Assembly (NCBI RefSeq): GCF_900129885.1
Contig: NZ_FQXE01000003.1
Location: forward strand, 372,001-436,000
Direction: 5' to 3'
Origin: Pollutimonas bauzanensis
Lineage (GTDB): Bacteria > Pseudomonadota > Gammaproteobacteria > Burkholderiales > Burkholderiaceae_B
DNA length: 64,000 nucleotides
Part shown: one piece after another, positions 47,159-56,567 of the stretch
How positions within the stretch are numbered: the stretch's first letter is position 1
Layout of the letters: each line of letters opens with the position of its first letter
Notes under the pieces: model-generated
What the model saw: only the letters and a program-made list of their open reading frames with translations
Database searches by the model: none
What the model was told of the DNA's origin: nothing
Position numbers and translations under genes: made by a program

Positions 47159-47438
47159 AAGGCCGCTGCACCGAGGTTGTGCACAATTTAGTGTGCTATG
47201 CACAATGAGTTTTCATTCATAAGTTACCCTTTAGCTTATTCTTATAAGCTACTGTTTTATAAGTAAATAATCGGTTTGTTAAGAGATATTTTCGAAAATT
47301 TACTTGTCACCTTGTTGACTTTTACCAAGTTGTTCTCAAGTTTTTCCCCAAAGTTATCCACAGGCGCGGGGCCCATGCATCAAAACTCGCTTGCCGCCTG
47401 CATTTAGGATGCATAGCAAGAATTCACTTGAAGTATCA
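47159..47438. other. AT-rich intergenic segment with DnaA-box-like sites, upstream of priA
   Basis: This 280-base gap is markedly richer in A and T than the rest of the window, especially 47205-47350. It holds a perfect DnaA box TTATCCACA (47354-47362), CTATGCACA (47196-47204, one mismatch) and the palindrome TTGTGCACAA (47178-47187, one mismatch to the box in each direction). It probably contains the priA promoter. An origin-like or DnaA-regulated function is possible but unproven; no gene was seen in it. Confidence 0.5.
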
Positions 47439-49550
47439 ATGCCAGATATCAGCGTCGTCGAACCGCCTTTCCATCCCTGCCCGGGCGCGGCGCCGCAGGC
47501 CGTCTTCTGGATACGGGTAGCGCTGGACGTTCCACTGCTCGACGTGTTCGACTACCGTTCCCCGGCCGCCGTGCCCGTCGGTTCCAGGGTCATCGTGCCG
47601 TTTGGCCGCCGCAGGCTGGTGGGGATAGTCGTGGCGACGCCCGCCGAGCCCGCCATCGCGCCCGAACAGATCAAGGACGTCGACCAGGTGCTGGACGATA
47701 CCCCTCCCATGCCTGCCGACTGGCTGCGCATGGCCTCTTTTGCGGCGCAGTATTATCAGCGGCCGATAGGCGAGGTCATGCTGCCGGCCCTGCCGCCTAG
47801 CCTGCGCAAGGTCAGCGCTTATCAGGGCAAGCGCTCGGCCGGAGGGCCCGTCAAGCGTCTGGACCGCCGCGCGCGCGTCCCGGCGCCCATCATGCCGGCC
47901 GATTGCGTACCGGCGCTGAACGCCGAGCAGACCGCGGCGGCGGATGCCATTGCCGCGTTGCAGGGCCACAAGACCATCCTGCTGTATGGCGTTACCGGCA
48001 GCGGCAAGACCGAGGTGTATCTGCATGCCGCCCAGGCCGCCTTGGCGCGCGGCCGGCAGGTGCTGTTCCTGGTGCCGGAAATCAACCTTACCCCGCAGCT
48101 CGAGCAATCCTTGCGCGCCAGGCTCGCGGGGCTGGCCGGGCCGCAAACCCTGGCGATCATGCACAGCGGCCTGGCCGATGGCGAGCGCCTGCAGGCGTGG
48201 CTGAGCGTCCAGCGCGGCGAGGCGCGCATCCTGCTGGGGACGCGGCTGGCGATCTTCGCGCCCATGCCGGACCTGGGCCTGATCATCGTCGACGAAGAGC
48301 ACGACACCTCCTACAAGCAGCAGGACGGCCTGCGCTACTCGGCGCGCGATCTCGCCGTGTGGCGCGCACGCGATCGCAATGTGCCGGTCGTGCTGGGCTC
48401 GGCGACTCCCTCGCTGGAAAGCTGGAGCCACGCGCAGCGCGGCCATTACCAGCGCTATACCCTGGCCCGCCGCGCCCGCGATGTCGAGCTTCCCAAGGTG
48501 CGCCTGGTCGACACCCGGCGGCTGGCGATGCAGGAAGGCTTTTCGCCGCAACTGGTCACGGCATTGGGCGAGCGCCTGGAGCGCGGCGAGCAGGCGCTCA
48601 TCTTTCTCAATCGGCGCGGCTATGCGCCGGTCCTCAATTGCGCTTCTTGCGGCTGGGTCAGCAACTGCCCGCGGTGCACGGCCTATACCGTGCTGCATCG
48701 GGCGGGCGCCAGGCGCAATCATCTGCAGTGCCACCATTGCGGCTATCAGGCGCGGGTGCCGCGCGCCTGCCCCGATTGCGGCGACCAGGATCTCAAGCCC
48801 ATGGGGCGAGGCACGCAAAGGGTCGAAGAACACCTGGCCGAGCTCTTTCCCGCCGCCCGCATCGCGCGCATCGACGCCGACAGCACGCGCCTGAAGGGCA
48901 GCGCGGCCGCCTTGTTCGCCCAGGTCCATGCCGGCGAAGTGGATTTGCTGGTCGGCACGCAGATGGTGGCCAAGGGGCACGACTTCGCGAACCTGGGCCT
49001 GGTCGGCGTATTGAATGCCGACGCCATGCTGTTCGCGCAGGACTTCCGCGCGCCGGAACGGCTGTTCGCGCAATTGATGCAGGTAGCCGGGCGGGCGGGC
49101 CGCCACGCGGAGGGCGGCGAAGTCATCATCCAGACCGATTACCCCGAGCAAGCCGTGTATCAGGCTTTGCTGAAACACGATTACCCCGGCTTCGCCCAGT
49201 ATGGCCTGTCCGAGCGCGAGGCGGTCGGGCTGCCGCCATACGCCCACCAGGCCCTGCTGACCGCCGAGGCCCGCGAACTGGCCACCGCCCTGGATTTCCT
49301 GGCGCATGCCAGGGCCTTGCTGGGCGAATATCCCGACAGTTTTCCAACGGCTTGCAGCATTACCGTCTACGACCCGGTTCCGCTGCGCGTGGTGCGCGTG
49401 GCCAACATCGAGCGCGCGCAATTGCTGGTCGAAAGCTCGAACCGGCCGGCCCTGCAGGCGTTCTTGACCGCATGGTCTTATGCTTTGGGAGACATCGCCC
49501 GGCGTTTTCGCGTGCGCTATAACCTTGAAGTCGATCCCCTGGAAATCTAA
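47439..49550 (+). CDS. priA: primosomal protein N' (replication restart helicase PriA)
   Basis: A 703-residue superfamily-2 helicase that reloads the replisome at stalled forks. An N-terminal 3-prime-end-binding domain is followed by Walker A GVTGSGKTEV (about 184-193) and Walker B IVDEEHDTSYKQQ. The zinc-binding cysteines follow in CASCGWVSNCPRC and CHHCGYQ, then CPDCG. The ATG at 47439 is a choice: an ATG at 47409 and a TTG at 47391 are in frame, and none has a strong ribosome binding site. Confidence 0.93.
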   Translation: MPDISVVEPPFHPCPGAAPQAVFWIRVALDVPLLDVFDYRSPAAVPVGSRVIVPFGRRRLVGIVVATPAEPAIAPEQIKDVDQVLDDTPPMPADWLRMASFAAQYYQRPIGEVMLPALPPSLRKVSAYQGKRSAGGPVKRLDRRARVPAPIMPADCVPALNAEQTAAADAIAALQGHKTILLYGVTGSGKTEVYLHAAQAALARGRQVLFLVPEINLTPQLEQSLRARLAGLAGPQTLAIMHSGLADGERLQAWLSVQRGEARILLGTRLAIFAPMPDLGLIIVDEEHDTSYKQQDGLRYSARDLAVWRARDRNVPVVLGSATPSLESWSHAQRGHYQRYTLARRARDVELPKVRLVDTRRLAMQEGFSPQLVTALGERLERGEQALIFLNRRGYAPVLNCASCGWVSNCPRCTAYTVLHRAGARRNHLQCHHCGYQARVPRACPDCGDQDLKPMGRGTQRVEEHLAELFPAARIARIDADSTRLKGSAAALFAQVHAGEVDLLVGTQMVAKGHDFANLGLVGVLNADAMLFAQDFRAPERLFAQLMQVAGRAGRHAEGGEVIIQTDYPEQAVYQALLKHDYPGFAQYGLSEREAVGLPPYAHQALLTAEARELATALDFLAHARALLGEYPDSFPTACSITVYDPVPLRVVRVANIERAQLLVESSNRPALQAFLTAWSYALGDIARRFRVRYNLEVDPLEI

Positions 49551-49559
49551 AGGCCCGCA

Positions 49560-51692
49560 TTGAATTCATCCCGAGGTCATACCGTAGCGCCCGATCTGAA
49601 CGCCATGCAGCGTCAGGCGGTGCTGTATCTGGATGGCCCCTGTCTGGTGCTGGCCGGGGCCGGCAGCGGGAAAACGCGGGTCATCACGCAGAAAATCGCC
49701 TATCTGCTGCGCGAATGCGGCTATTCGGCAAGGCAGGTCGTGGCGCTTACCTTCACCAACAAGGCGGCGCGCGAGATGAACGAACGGGTCAAGCTGCTGG
49801 TCGACCCCAAGCTGGCCAAGGGCCTGACGGTCAGCACGTTTCACTCGCTGGGCTTGCGCTTTCTGCGCGAGGAAGCCGCGCATGCCGGCCTGAAGCCGCA
49901 GTTTTCCATCCTGGACTCCAACGACGCGCTGGCGATCATCCAGGAGTTGCTGGCCACCACGGACAAGGCGCGCCTGCGCGCGGTGCAGCAGAATATTTCC
50001 CTGTGGAAAAACGCCTTGATGGACCCCGATGCGGCCGACCGCAGCGCCGCAAGCCCCAGCGAAGTGGAGGCTGCCAAGATCTATCGCAGTTATAGCGCCA
50101 CGCTGGTTGCTTACCAGGCCGTCGATTTCGACGACCTGATCCGGCTGCCCGCCTTGCTGCTGGAACATAACGCCGAGGTGCGCCAGCGCTGGCAGGCGCG
50201 CGTGCATTACCTGCTGGTCGACGAGTACCAGGACACCAATGTATGCCAGTATCGGCTGGTGCAGTGGCTGACCGGGCAGCGCGCGATGCTGACCGCTGTC
50301 GGCGACGACGACCAGGCCATTTATGCATGGCGCGGCGCCACAGTGGAAAACCTTGCCAAGCTCACCACCGATTATCCCGCCCTGAAAGTGATCAAGCTCG
50401 AGCAGAATTACCGCTCCGTGCAGCGCATTCTTTCAGCGGCCAACCAGGTCATCGCCAAGAATCCGAACCTGTTCGGCAAGAAGCTGTGGTCCGACCTGGG
50501 GGTGGGCGAACCCATACAGGTCACGCCCATGGACAGCGAGGAAGCCGAGGCCGAATCCATAGCCGTGCGCCTGTCGGCCGCGCGCTTCGAGCGGCAGGCC
50601 GAGTGGCGCGATTTCGCGGTGCTGTACCGCAGCAATCACCAGGCGCGCGCCCTGGAACAAGCGTTGCGCAACCTCAGGATTCCCTACATCATTTCCGGCG
50701 GGCAAAGCTTTTTCGAGAAACCCGAGATCCGCGACATCCTGGGGTATTTGCGCCTGGTGGCCAACGATGCCGACGACCCGGCATTCATCAGGTCGGTGAC
50801 CACCCCGCGCCGCGGCATAGGCCAGGCCACGCTGCAAACGCTGGGCCAGTTCGCCGCCGAGCGCCAGCTGTCGCTGTTCGAGGCCATCTTCGAGATCGGC
50901 GCCACGGAAAGGCTGGCTGCCAAACAACTGGAGCCCCTGCAGGTTTTTGGCAGCTTCATCCAGCGCATCCAGGCGCGCGCCGGCCGCAAGGACGGGACGG
51001 CGCGCGTGATGCCGGGCACCGGCAGCCTGTTCGGCGCCGATGACGCCCATGGCGCTGTCGGGGCCGACGGCGCGCGGGACGATACGGCGGGAGCCATACT
51101 GGACGATCTGCTCAATGCCATCCAGTACGAGCGTTTTTTATATGACACGCTGGAAGAGCGCCCGGCCCAAACGCGCTGGCACAATGTGCAGGAACTGGTG
51201 GGCTGGCTAAAGCGCAAGGCCGAGGAAGACGGCTTGACGCTGTTGCAATTGGTGCAGCATGTGGCGCTGGTGACCATGCTGGAGCGTTCCGACGACGAGG
51301 ACCCCGACGCCGTCAAGCTGTCCACCTTGCACGCCTCCAAGGGGCTGGAATATCCCCATGTGTTCCTGGCGGGCGTCGAAGAGGGCCTGCTGCCGCACCT
51401 GGGGCGCGACGAAGACGACGCCGATCCGGCGGCCGCGGCCGATGCCATGGCCCTGCGCATCCAGGAAGAGCGCCGCCTGATGTATGTCGGCATCACCCGC
51501 GCCCAGCGCACGCTGCACCTCACCTGGTGCAAGAAGCGCCGCCGGGCGCGCGAAGACGTGGTGCGCGAATGTTCGCGCTTTATCGAAGAGATGGGCCTTG
51601 CGCAGGTCAGGCAGGAAGAAGACCCGGCCACCCGCGCGCTCAGCCCCAAAGACCGCCTGGGCATGCTCAAGGCCTTGCTGAATAAAGCGTGA
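49560..51692 (+). CDS. rep: UvrD/Rep-family ATP-dependent DNA helicase (Rep type)
   Basis: A 710-residue superfamily-1 helicase. Walker A AGAGSGKT (32-39), VDEYQDTN (motif II), GDDDQAIYAWRGA (motif III), EQNYRS (motif IV) and STLHASKGLEYPHVF (motif V) are all present. Length and the N-terminus (LNAMQRQAV, then GPCLVLAGAGSGKT) fit Rep better than UvrD. It begins at TTG 49560, with AAGG upstream; the next ATG would cut into the conserved Q motif. It lies 9 bases after priA, and both act in fork restart. Confidence 0.88.
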   Translation: MNSSRGHTVAPDLNAMQRQAVLYLDGPCLVLAGAGSGKTRVITQKIAYLLRECGYSARQVVALTFTNKAAREMNERVKLLVDPKLAKGLTVSTFHSLGLRFLREEAAHAGLKPQFSILDSNDALAIIQELLATTDKARLRAVQQNISLWKNALMDPDAADRSAASPSEVEAAKIYRSYSATLVAYQAVDFDDLIRLPALLLEHNAEVRQRWQARVHYLLVDEYQDTNVCQYRLVQWLTGQRAMLTAVGDDDQAIYAWRGATVENLAKLTTDYPALKVIKLEQNYRSVQRILSAANQVIAKNPNLFGKKLWSDLGVGEPIQVTPMDSEEAEAESIAVRLSAARFERQAEWRDFAVLYRSNHQARALEQALRNLRIPYIISGGQSFFEKPEIRDILGYLRLVANDADDPAFIRSVTTPRRGIGQATLQTLGQFAAERQLSLFEAIFEIGATERLAAKQLEPLQVFGSFIQRIQARAGRKDGTARVMPGTGSLFGADDAHGAVGADGARDDTAGAILDDLLNAIQYERFLYDTLEERPAQTRWHNVQELVGWLKRKAEEDGLTLLQLVQHVALVTMLERSDDEDPDAVKLSTLHASKGLEYPHVFLAGVEEGLLPHLGRDEDDADPAAAADAMALRIQEERRLMYVGITRAQRTLHLTWCKKRRRAREDVVRECSRFIEEMGLAQVRQEEDPATRALSPKDRLGMLKALLNKA

Positions 51693-52008
51693 TCCGGCCG
51701 CCACGCGCGTCGGGAAGTATGACGATATTGAAGATTCTGATATGTGTTTGTTGAAGGCGCGGTTCATGGCGATCGGCCTAGAATAATTGCAGACACTGCG
51801 ACTGGCGCTCCGGCCCAGCCCGCCCCGCTCGAAGACAGTGAACAAACATACCCTAGAGCAAAACAATTTGCCGGATATCGGAGACGAGACATGCTGCGTA
51901 TTTGCGTAGTCGCTGCCGCGTTCGCGGCCAGCCTTTCCACACCCAATCGTAACCGCATTGCATTCGGCGTTGCGCCGGCAGCGTCGCCAATCAATGAAAG
52001 GAAATAGC
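51693..52008. other. intergenic segment between rep and the second catabolic module
   Basis: A 316-base gap with no convincing gene, apart from the small open frame at 51891-52007 listed separately. No strong hairpin was seen right after rep. The promoter for the downstream operon must lie here or inside rep, but no good paired -35/-10 was found. Confidence 0.5.
51891..52007 (+). CDS. possible small open frame or gene remnant
   Basis: A 38-codon frame starting at ATG 51891, with GGAGACGAG just upstream, encoding a hydrophobic start (MLRICVVAAAFAASLS) and ending at TAG 52005-52007, one base before the next ATG. The good ribosome binding site and signal-like start suggest a leader peptide or the remnant of an exported-protein gene. 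It matches no family I know, so it may not be a gene. Confidence 0.25.
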   Translation: MLRICVVAAAFAASLSTPNRNRIAFGVAPAASPINERK

Positions 52009-52902
52009 ATGGATAGCATGGTGTATGGCTTCGTCGGGGTGGGCCGCATGGGGGCGCCCATGACCAGGCGGCTGTTGAGCGCGGGTCGCCAGGTCGTGGT
52101 GCATGACCTTGCGGCGGACGCGGTGGAAGCGCTGGTCGCGGGCGGAGCCCGAAAGGCGGAGACCCCCCAGGCGGTGGCGGATCAGGCGGATGTGGTGTTC
52201 CTCAGTCTGCCCAACCCGGAAATTGTGCAGGCCGTTGCGCTCGGCCCGGAAGGGCTCGCCGGGGGCAAGCGCGCCAGGCATATCGTCGATTTCTCGACGA
52301 TAGGGCCGCGGGCGGCAAAAATCCTGGCCGCGGCGTTTCAGCAGCGCCAGGTGGCTTATATCGATGCGCCGGTCAGCGGCGGAGTAAAGGGAGCCACAGA
52401 AGGAATGCTGGCTGTGATGGTGTCATGCCCGAATGCGGCCTACGCATTCATCGAGCCCATATTGAAACGTTTCGGGAAGGTGTTTCATTTGGGTGAAGGC
52501 GCGGGCCAGGCGCAAACAATGAAACTCGCGAACAACTTGCTGGCCGCTGCCGCGCTGGCCGTTTCGGCGGAAGCCGTGGTCATGGGGGTCAAGGCGGGAA
52601 TCGATCCCAAAGTCATGCTCGATGTGATCAATTCGGGCTCCGGACGCAATAGCGCGACCCAGGATAAATTCCCCCGCGCCGTGCTGCCGGGCACTTTCGA
52701 TTTCGGCTTCGCTACCGGCCTGTCATACAAGGATGTGCGCCTGTGCGTGGACGAGAGCGAGTCCTTGGGCGTGCCGATGGTGGTGGGCGCCGCGGTGCGC
52801 GAGATGCTGGCTGTCACGAACGCCATATATGGGGCGGATTCCGATTTCACGTCCATTGTGCGAGTGGTGGAGAGCTGGGCTGGAGTAGAGGTTCGAGGCT
52901 GA
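52009..52902 (+). CDS. 3-hydroxyisobutyrate dehydrogenase family oxidoreductase
   Basis: A 297-residue NAD(P)-dependent beta-hydroxyacid dehydrogenase. The N-terminal Rossmann motif is GFVGVGRMGAPM, the substrate motif is DAPVSGGVKGATEGML, and the catalytic Lys lies in MKLANNLL. Relatives act on 3-hydroxyisobutyrate, tartronate semialdehyde or similar acids; the substrate here is not known. AAAGGA lies before the ATG at 52009. It heads a run of co-directional catabolic genes. Confidence 0.88.
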   Translation: MDSMVYGFVGVGRMGAPMTRRLLSAGRQVVVHDLAADAVEALVAGGARKAETPQAVADQADVVFLSLPNPEIVQAVALGPEGLAGGKRARHIVDFSTIGPRAAKILAAAFQQRQVAYIDAPVSGGVKGATEGMLAVMVSCPNAAYAFIEPILKRFGKVFHLGEGAGQAQTMKLANNLLAAAALAVSAEAVVMGVKAGIDPKVMLDVINSGSGRNSATQDKFPRAVLPGTFDFGFATGLSYKDVRLCVDESESLGVPMVVGAAVREMLAVTNAIYGADSDFTSIVRVVESWAGVEVRG

Positions 52903-52968
52903 CGCGGGCTCTTCGATTGCGCATGGGATGTATTTATCGCTGTTTTTACTTTGATGGGGAGTAGCGCC

Positions 52969-53349
52969 ATGAATGATGAGTTGTTCGAGCGGGGCCTGGA
53001 AATCCGTAAATCGGTATTGGGCAAAGAGTTCGTGGAGAAGTCGATTGCGTCGGCGGACGATTTCAATATGCCGATGCAGCGGCTGACCACCGAATATTGC
53101 TGGGGGGCCGTGTGGGGGCGCGATGGATTATCGAAAAAAACCCGCAGCATGCTGAACCTGGCCATGATCGGCGCGCTCAACCGTCCGCAGGAACTGAAAA
53201 TGCATGTCGCGGGCGCCCTGCGCAATGGCGTCACAAAGGATGAAATCCGGGAAATTCTTCTGCAGGTGGCGATCTACGCCGGAATTCCCGCGGGGGTGGA
53301 TTCGTTTCGCATTGCGCGGGAGGTCTTCGCTGCCGGCGACGAATCCTGA
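52969..53349 (+). CDS. carboxymuconolactone decarboxylase (CMD) family protein
   Basis: A 126-residue protein close in length to 4-carboxymuconolactone decarboxylase (PcaC). The segments TTEYCWGAVWGRDGLSKKTR, then MLNLAMIGALNRPQELKMH, then GVTKDEIREILLQVAIYAG fit the family and keep the conserved Glu and His. PcaC acts in protocatechuate degradation, but no other protocatechuate genes are present, so it may have another substrate. The ATG at 52969 has GGGGAG 7 bases upstream. Confidence 0.8.
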   Translation: MNDELFERGLEIRKSVLGKEFVEKSIASADDFNMPMQRLTTEYCWGAVWGRDGLSKKTRSMLNLAMIGALNRPQELKMHVAGALRNGVTKDEIREILLQVAIYAGIPAGVDSFRIAREVFAAGDES

Positions 53350-53407
53350 CGCCGCCGCGCGGCCATCGCCGCAATGAAATGTTCTGAATGAACCGATAGG
53401 AGACGAT

Positions 53408-54157
53408 ATGGGCAGGTTGGACGGAAAAACGGCCGTGGTGACAGGGGCGGGCGGCGGCATTGGCAAAGAAATCGCCTATGCTTTTGCGGCGGAAGGCGCG
53501 CAGCTTGCTTTCCTGGACAACAACGGGGAACTGGTGAGCGCGGCGGCGGCCGGCGCGCCGGGCGCCAGGGGGCGGGCCTATGTATGCGACGTGTCCGATC
53601 GCGTCGCGGTGCTGGAAGCGGTCGACAGTTTCGCGCGCGATGCCGGCGGCCTCGACATCCTGGTCAACAATGCCGTGCATTTCCATTACGCGCCATTGGT
53701 CGATATGGACGAAGACGTGGTCGACAAAATGATAGCGGTCGGCCTCAAGGGCGCGCTATGGTCCCTGCAGGCGGCTACGCCGCACTTGATTGCGCGCGGG
53801 GGCGGATCGGTCATCAATCTGTCGTCGATCGCGGTGTCGTTTTCCATCAGGAATGCGGGGGTATACACGGCGATCAAAGGCGCGCTCGATGCCTTGACCC
53901 GCCAACAGGCCGTCGAGCTGGGCCCGCATCATATCCGGGTCAACGCCCTGGCGCCAGGGCCCGTCGCGACGCCGGGGGCCAGCTCCGTGATCGATGAGCA
54001 AGGCTGGGAATCCCGCCGCCTGCGCACGCCGCTGGGACGGCTTGCAAGCGCCTCGGAAATCGCCTCGGCAGCGGTTTTCCTTGCTTCGGACGAGGGCGCG
54101 AGCATCGCTGGCGTCACGCTGAAAATCGATGGAGCCATTACGGTCTGTGGACCGTAA
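53408..54157 (+). CDS. short-chain dehydrogenase/reductase (SDR)
   Basis: A 249-residue classical SDR. Cofactor motif TGAGGGIGKE (about residues 12-21), then LVNNA, active-site Ser in INLSSIAVSF and YTAIKG (the YxxxK pair). The acidic residue after the second strand (LDNN) suggests preference for NAD. Its neighbours suggest oxidation of a hydroxyl group in the same pathway as the dehydrogenase and PrpD-type enzyme. Confidence 0.87.
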   Translation: MGRLDGKTAVVTGAGGGIGKEIAYAFAAEGAQLAFLDNNGELVSAAAAGAPGARGRAYVCDVSDRVAVLEAVDSFARDAGGLDILVNNAVHFHYAPLVDMDEDVVDKMIAVGLKGALWSLQAATPHLIARGGGSVINLSSIAVSFSIRNAGVYTAIKGALDALTRQQAVELGPHHIRVNALAPGPVATPGASSVIDEQGWESRRLRTPLGRLASASEIASAAVFLASDEGASIAGVTLKIDGAITVCGP

Positions 54158-54214
54158 TAATGGCGGCGCGCGGCGCGCGGCCGGGAAGGCCTGTCGTCTA
54201 TTACGGAGTCGTAG

Positions 54215-55579
54215 ATGGAAACCAAAGAGCCTGAAACTATTCGGACAGCGGCGCTTGAGGTCGTCACGACCGCAATGATAGTGCCGTCCGGCTCGTTTTC
54301 CGACGTGGCGATGGTGAAGGCGAAGTCATGCCTGCTGGATTACCTGTCGTGCGCATTCGAGGCGCTGACCCTTCCCTGGAGCCGTCAGGCATTTGCCCTG
54401 GCGACCCCGACCGCGGAAGGAGCCCATATGGTAGGCCGGAGCATGATCTGCTCCCCCGGGGCTGCGGCATTTGCCAATGCCGTGGCCGGCCATGGCCTGG
54501 TGCGCGAAGACATGCATCCCGCAAGCGTCGTCCATCTGGGGGTGGTGGTCTGGCCTGTCGTGCTGGCCTTGTCCGAGCAGCACAGGGTGTCGGGGCGGCA
54601 GGCTTTGGCGGCGGCGATCGTAGGCTATGAGGTGGGCGCGCGCATAGGGCGCGCGGCGATGTCCAGCGATCTGGCGCGCTTGTTCCGGCCCACGGGCCTG
54701 ATGGGCCCCTTTGCCGCCGCCCTGGCGGGGGCTCGTATTGCGGGGCTGGATACGCAGCAGGCGCTGTCCGCTTTTGCGCTGGCGGCCAATTGTTGCTCCG
54801 GGCTGAACGAATGGCCGCACACCGGGGGCAGCGAGATGTATTTCCATCCCGGGTTTGTCGTGAAGAACGCATTGACCTGTCTCGAGCTGGCTGGCAACGG
54901 GGCGCTTGCCTCGGCCTCGATACTGGAAGGCGAGGGCGGGTTCTTCCAGGCCTATGCGCGCACCTCGATGGCATCGCCCATCGTGCTCTTTCCGGAAGGC
55001 GACGCCGAAATCCTTTCAGTCTTCAACAAGCCCGTTCCGGCCTGCAATTTTGCCCAGTCGCCCTGCCAGGCGGCGCTCGAGGCGGCGCGGCGAATCGGCG
55101 GGGACAGCCGCCGTATCGCCGCCGTGCGCATAGATACGACCCTGGCGGCCGTGCGTTATCCGGGATGCGCCGCAAAAGGGCCGTTCCGCTATGCCTTGCA
55201 GGCCAAAATGAGCATCCCGTTCGGGGTGGCGGCGACGCTTGCCAGAGGCGCGATTGAAGAGGGCAATTACAGCAATCTGGACGACGGGGAGATCGCCAGG
55301 CTGATGTCGGGGACGACCCTGGCCAGCGACGGCCAATATACCGCCGCCTTCCCGGCCAGGCAAGGAGCCCGGGTCACGCTTTCGCTGGATGACGGCACTT
55401 CGGTGGTCAGTGAGATGGATGACGTTGTGGCGGCCGACAGCGAATTGATACGCCGCCGCTTCCGCCAGGCGGCGAGCGCGGTGGTCGGCGCGCAACGGGC
55501 GATGGAAATCGAGGACATCGTCGACCGCCTGGACACGGAGCCTGATGCCGGAGTGCTGGCCATGCTGTGCGCTGCATGA
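54215..55579 (+). CDS. MmgE/PrpD family protein
   Basis: A 454-residue protein. The segments KSCLLDYLSCAFEA, then AFANAVAGHGLVREDMHP, then VSGRQALAAAIVGYEVGARI, then GLMGPFAAALAGARIAGL fit the MmgE/PrpD family, which includes 2-methylcitrate dehydratase and other cofactor-free dehydratases or decarboxylases. No other methylcitrate-cycle genes are nearby, so the substrate is probably different. It lies 57 bases after the SDR gene and 37 before the transporter genes. Confidence 0.85.
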   Translation: METKEPETIRTAALEVVTTAMIVPSGSFSDVAMVKAKSCLLDYLSCAFEALTLPWSRQAFALATPTAEGAHMVGRSMICSPGAAAFANAVAGHGLVREDMHPASVVHLGVVVWPVVLALSEQHRVSGRQALAAAIVGYEVGARIGRAAMSSDLARLFRPTGLMGPFAAALAGARIAGLDTQQALSAFALAANCCSGLNEWPHTGGSEMYFHPGFVVKNALTCLELAGNGALASASILEGEGGFFQAYARTSMASPIVLFPEGDAEILSVFNKPVPACNFAQSPCQAALEAARRIGGDSRRIAAVRIDTTLAAVRYPGCAAKGPFRYALQAKMSIPFGVAATLARGAIEEGNYSNLDDGEIARLMSGTTLASDGQYTAAFPARQGARVTLSLDDGTSVVSEMDDVVAADSELIRRRFRQAASAVVGAQRAMEIEDIVDRLDTEPDAGVLAMLCAA

Positions 55580-55616
55580 CAGGCCTGTCCGATAAAAACA
55601 TGCGACGGGGACACGA

Positions 55617-56567
55617 ATGACTGAATTGCAGATTTTTTCCGAGGCCCTGCTCCAGGCTCTGGCCGCCGGACTGTTGGTCGGGGGCCTGTATGGGCTGATG
55701 TGCCTCGGGCTGGCCATGATATTCAGCATCATGCGGGTGATCAATTTCGCCCAGGGCGATTTCATGATGCTTGGCATGTATGTCGCCTACTTTTTCTTCA
55801 TGCTTCTGGGCACCCAAAGCGTCCTGGGGCCTTATGTCTCGATACTGCTGACGGTCCCCATCATGTTCATGGCGGGTTACCTGGTCCACTACTTCCTGAT
55901 ATCGAAAGTGACGGGCAGCCGCACTGCAAGCCTGGAGGGCGAGGGGCATTACGCGCAGCTCGTCCTCACGCTGGGCCTGGCGCTCATTCTGCAGAATGGC
56001 GGCATGATGCTGTTCGGTTCGCAACTGGTTTCGATACGCACCCCCTTGTCCAGCAGCGCGTGGGAAGTGGGTCCCATGTGGGGGGATTTTGTCAGCATCT
56101 TCATCAATAAAGGCCGCGGGGTCGCGGCAATCATCTCGCTGCTGGTCATCGTCCTGTTTACCTTGCTTGTCCATCGCACCCGCCTGGGCAAATCGTTGCG
56201 GGCCGCGGCCGACAACCCCGTGGCATCGTCTTATATGGGGATAGACGTCAACCGGGCCTACCGCATCGCTTTCGCCCTGGGCACCTGCATCACCGCTTTG
56301 GCCGGCGGGCTGTTGGCGACGAATTATCCATTCCACCCATTTGTCGGCCTCGAGTTCGTAATCATCATGTACGCCGGCGTGGTGCTCGGCGGCATGGGCA
56401 GCATTCTGGGAGCGTTCTGGGGAGGAATGGCGATAGGCCTGGTGCAGCAGCTGTCCAGCCTCGTGCTGCCGACGCAATTGCAGAATGCCGCCATCTTTGT
56501 GTTTTTCCTGTTGATTGTGACGCTCAGGCCTCAAGGGCTCTTTGGCCGTGTTTCGGAGAGAACCTGA
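55617..56567 (+). CDS. branched-chain-type ABC transporter permease (LivH family)
   Basis: A 316-residue permease with about eight membrane segments. The motifs GLYGLMCLGLAMIFSIMRVINFAQGDFMMLG and GTCITALAGGLLATNYPFHP (each read here in pieces) are typical of LivH. It forms the inner-membrane channel with the permease half of the next gene, which begins directly after its stop. Relatives carry hydrophobic amino acids, amides, urea or aromatic acids. Confidence 0.9.
   Translation: MTELQIFSEALLQALAAGLLVGGLYGLMCLGLAMIFSIMRVINFAQGDFMMLGMYVAYFFFMLLGTQSVLGPYVSILLTVPIMFMAGYLVHYFLISKVTGSRTASLEGEGHYAQLVLTLGLALILQNGGMMLFGSQLVSIRTPLSSSAWEVGPMWGDFVSIFINKGRGVAAIISLLVIVLFTLLVHRTRLGKSLRAAADNPVASSYMGIDVNRAYRIAFALGTCITALAGGLLATNYPFHPFVGLEFVIIMYAGVVLGGMGSILGAFWGGMAIGLVQQLSSLVLPTQLQNAAIFVFFLLIVTLRPQGLFGRVSERT

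Noticed and set aside
47159-47438. Calling the hemE-priA gap the chromosomal origin
   Set aside because: Only one perfect DnaA box is present, and dnaA, mnmG and parAB are not in the window; it is kept as a finding only.
51764-51994. A 76-codon minus-strand open frame between rep and the dehydrogenase gene
   Set aside because: No ribosome binding site and no recognisable protein features.
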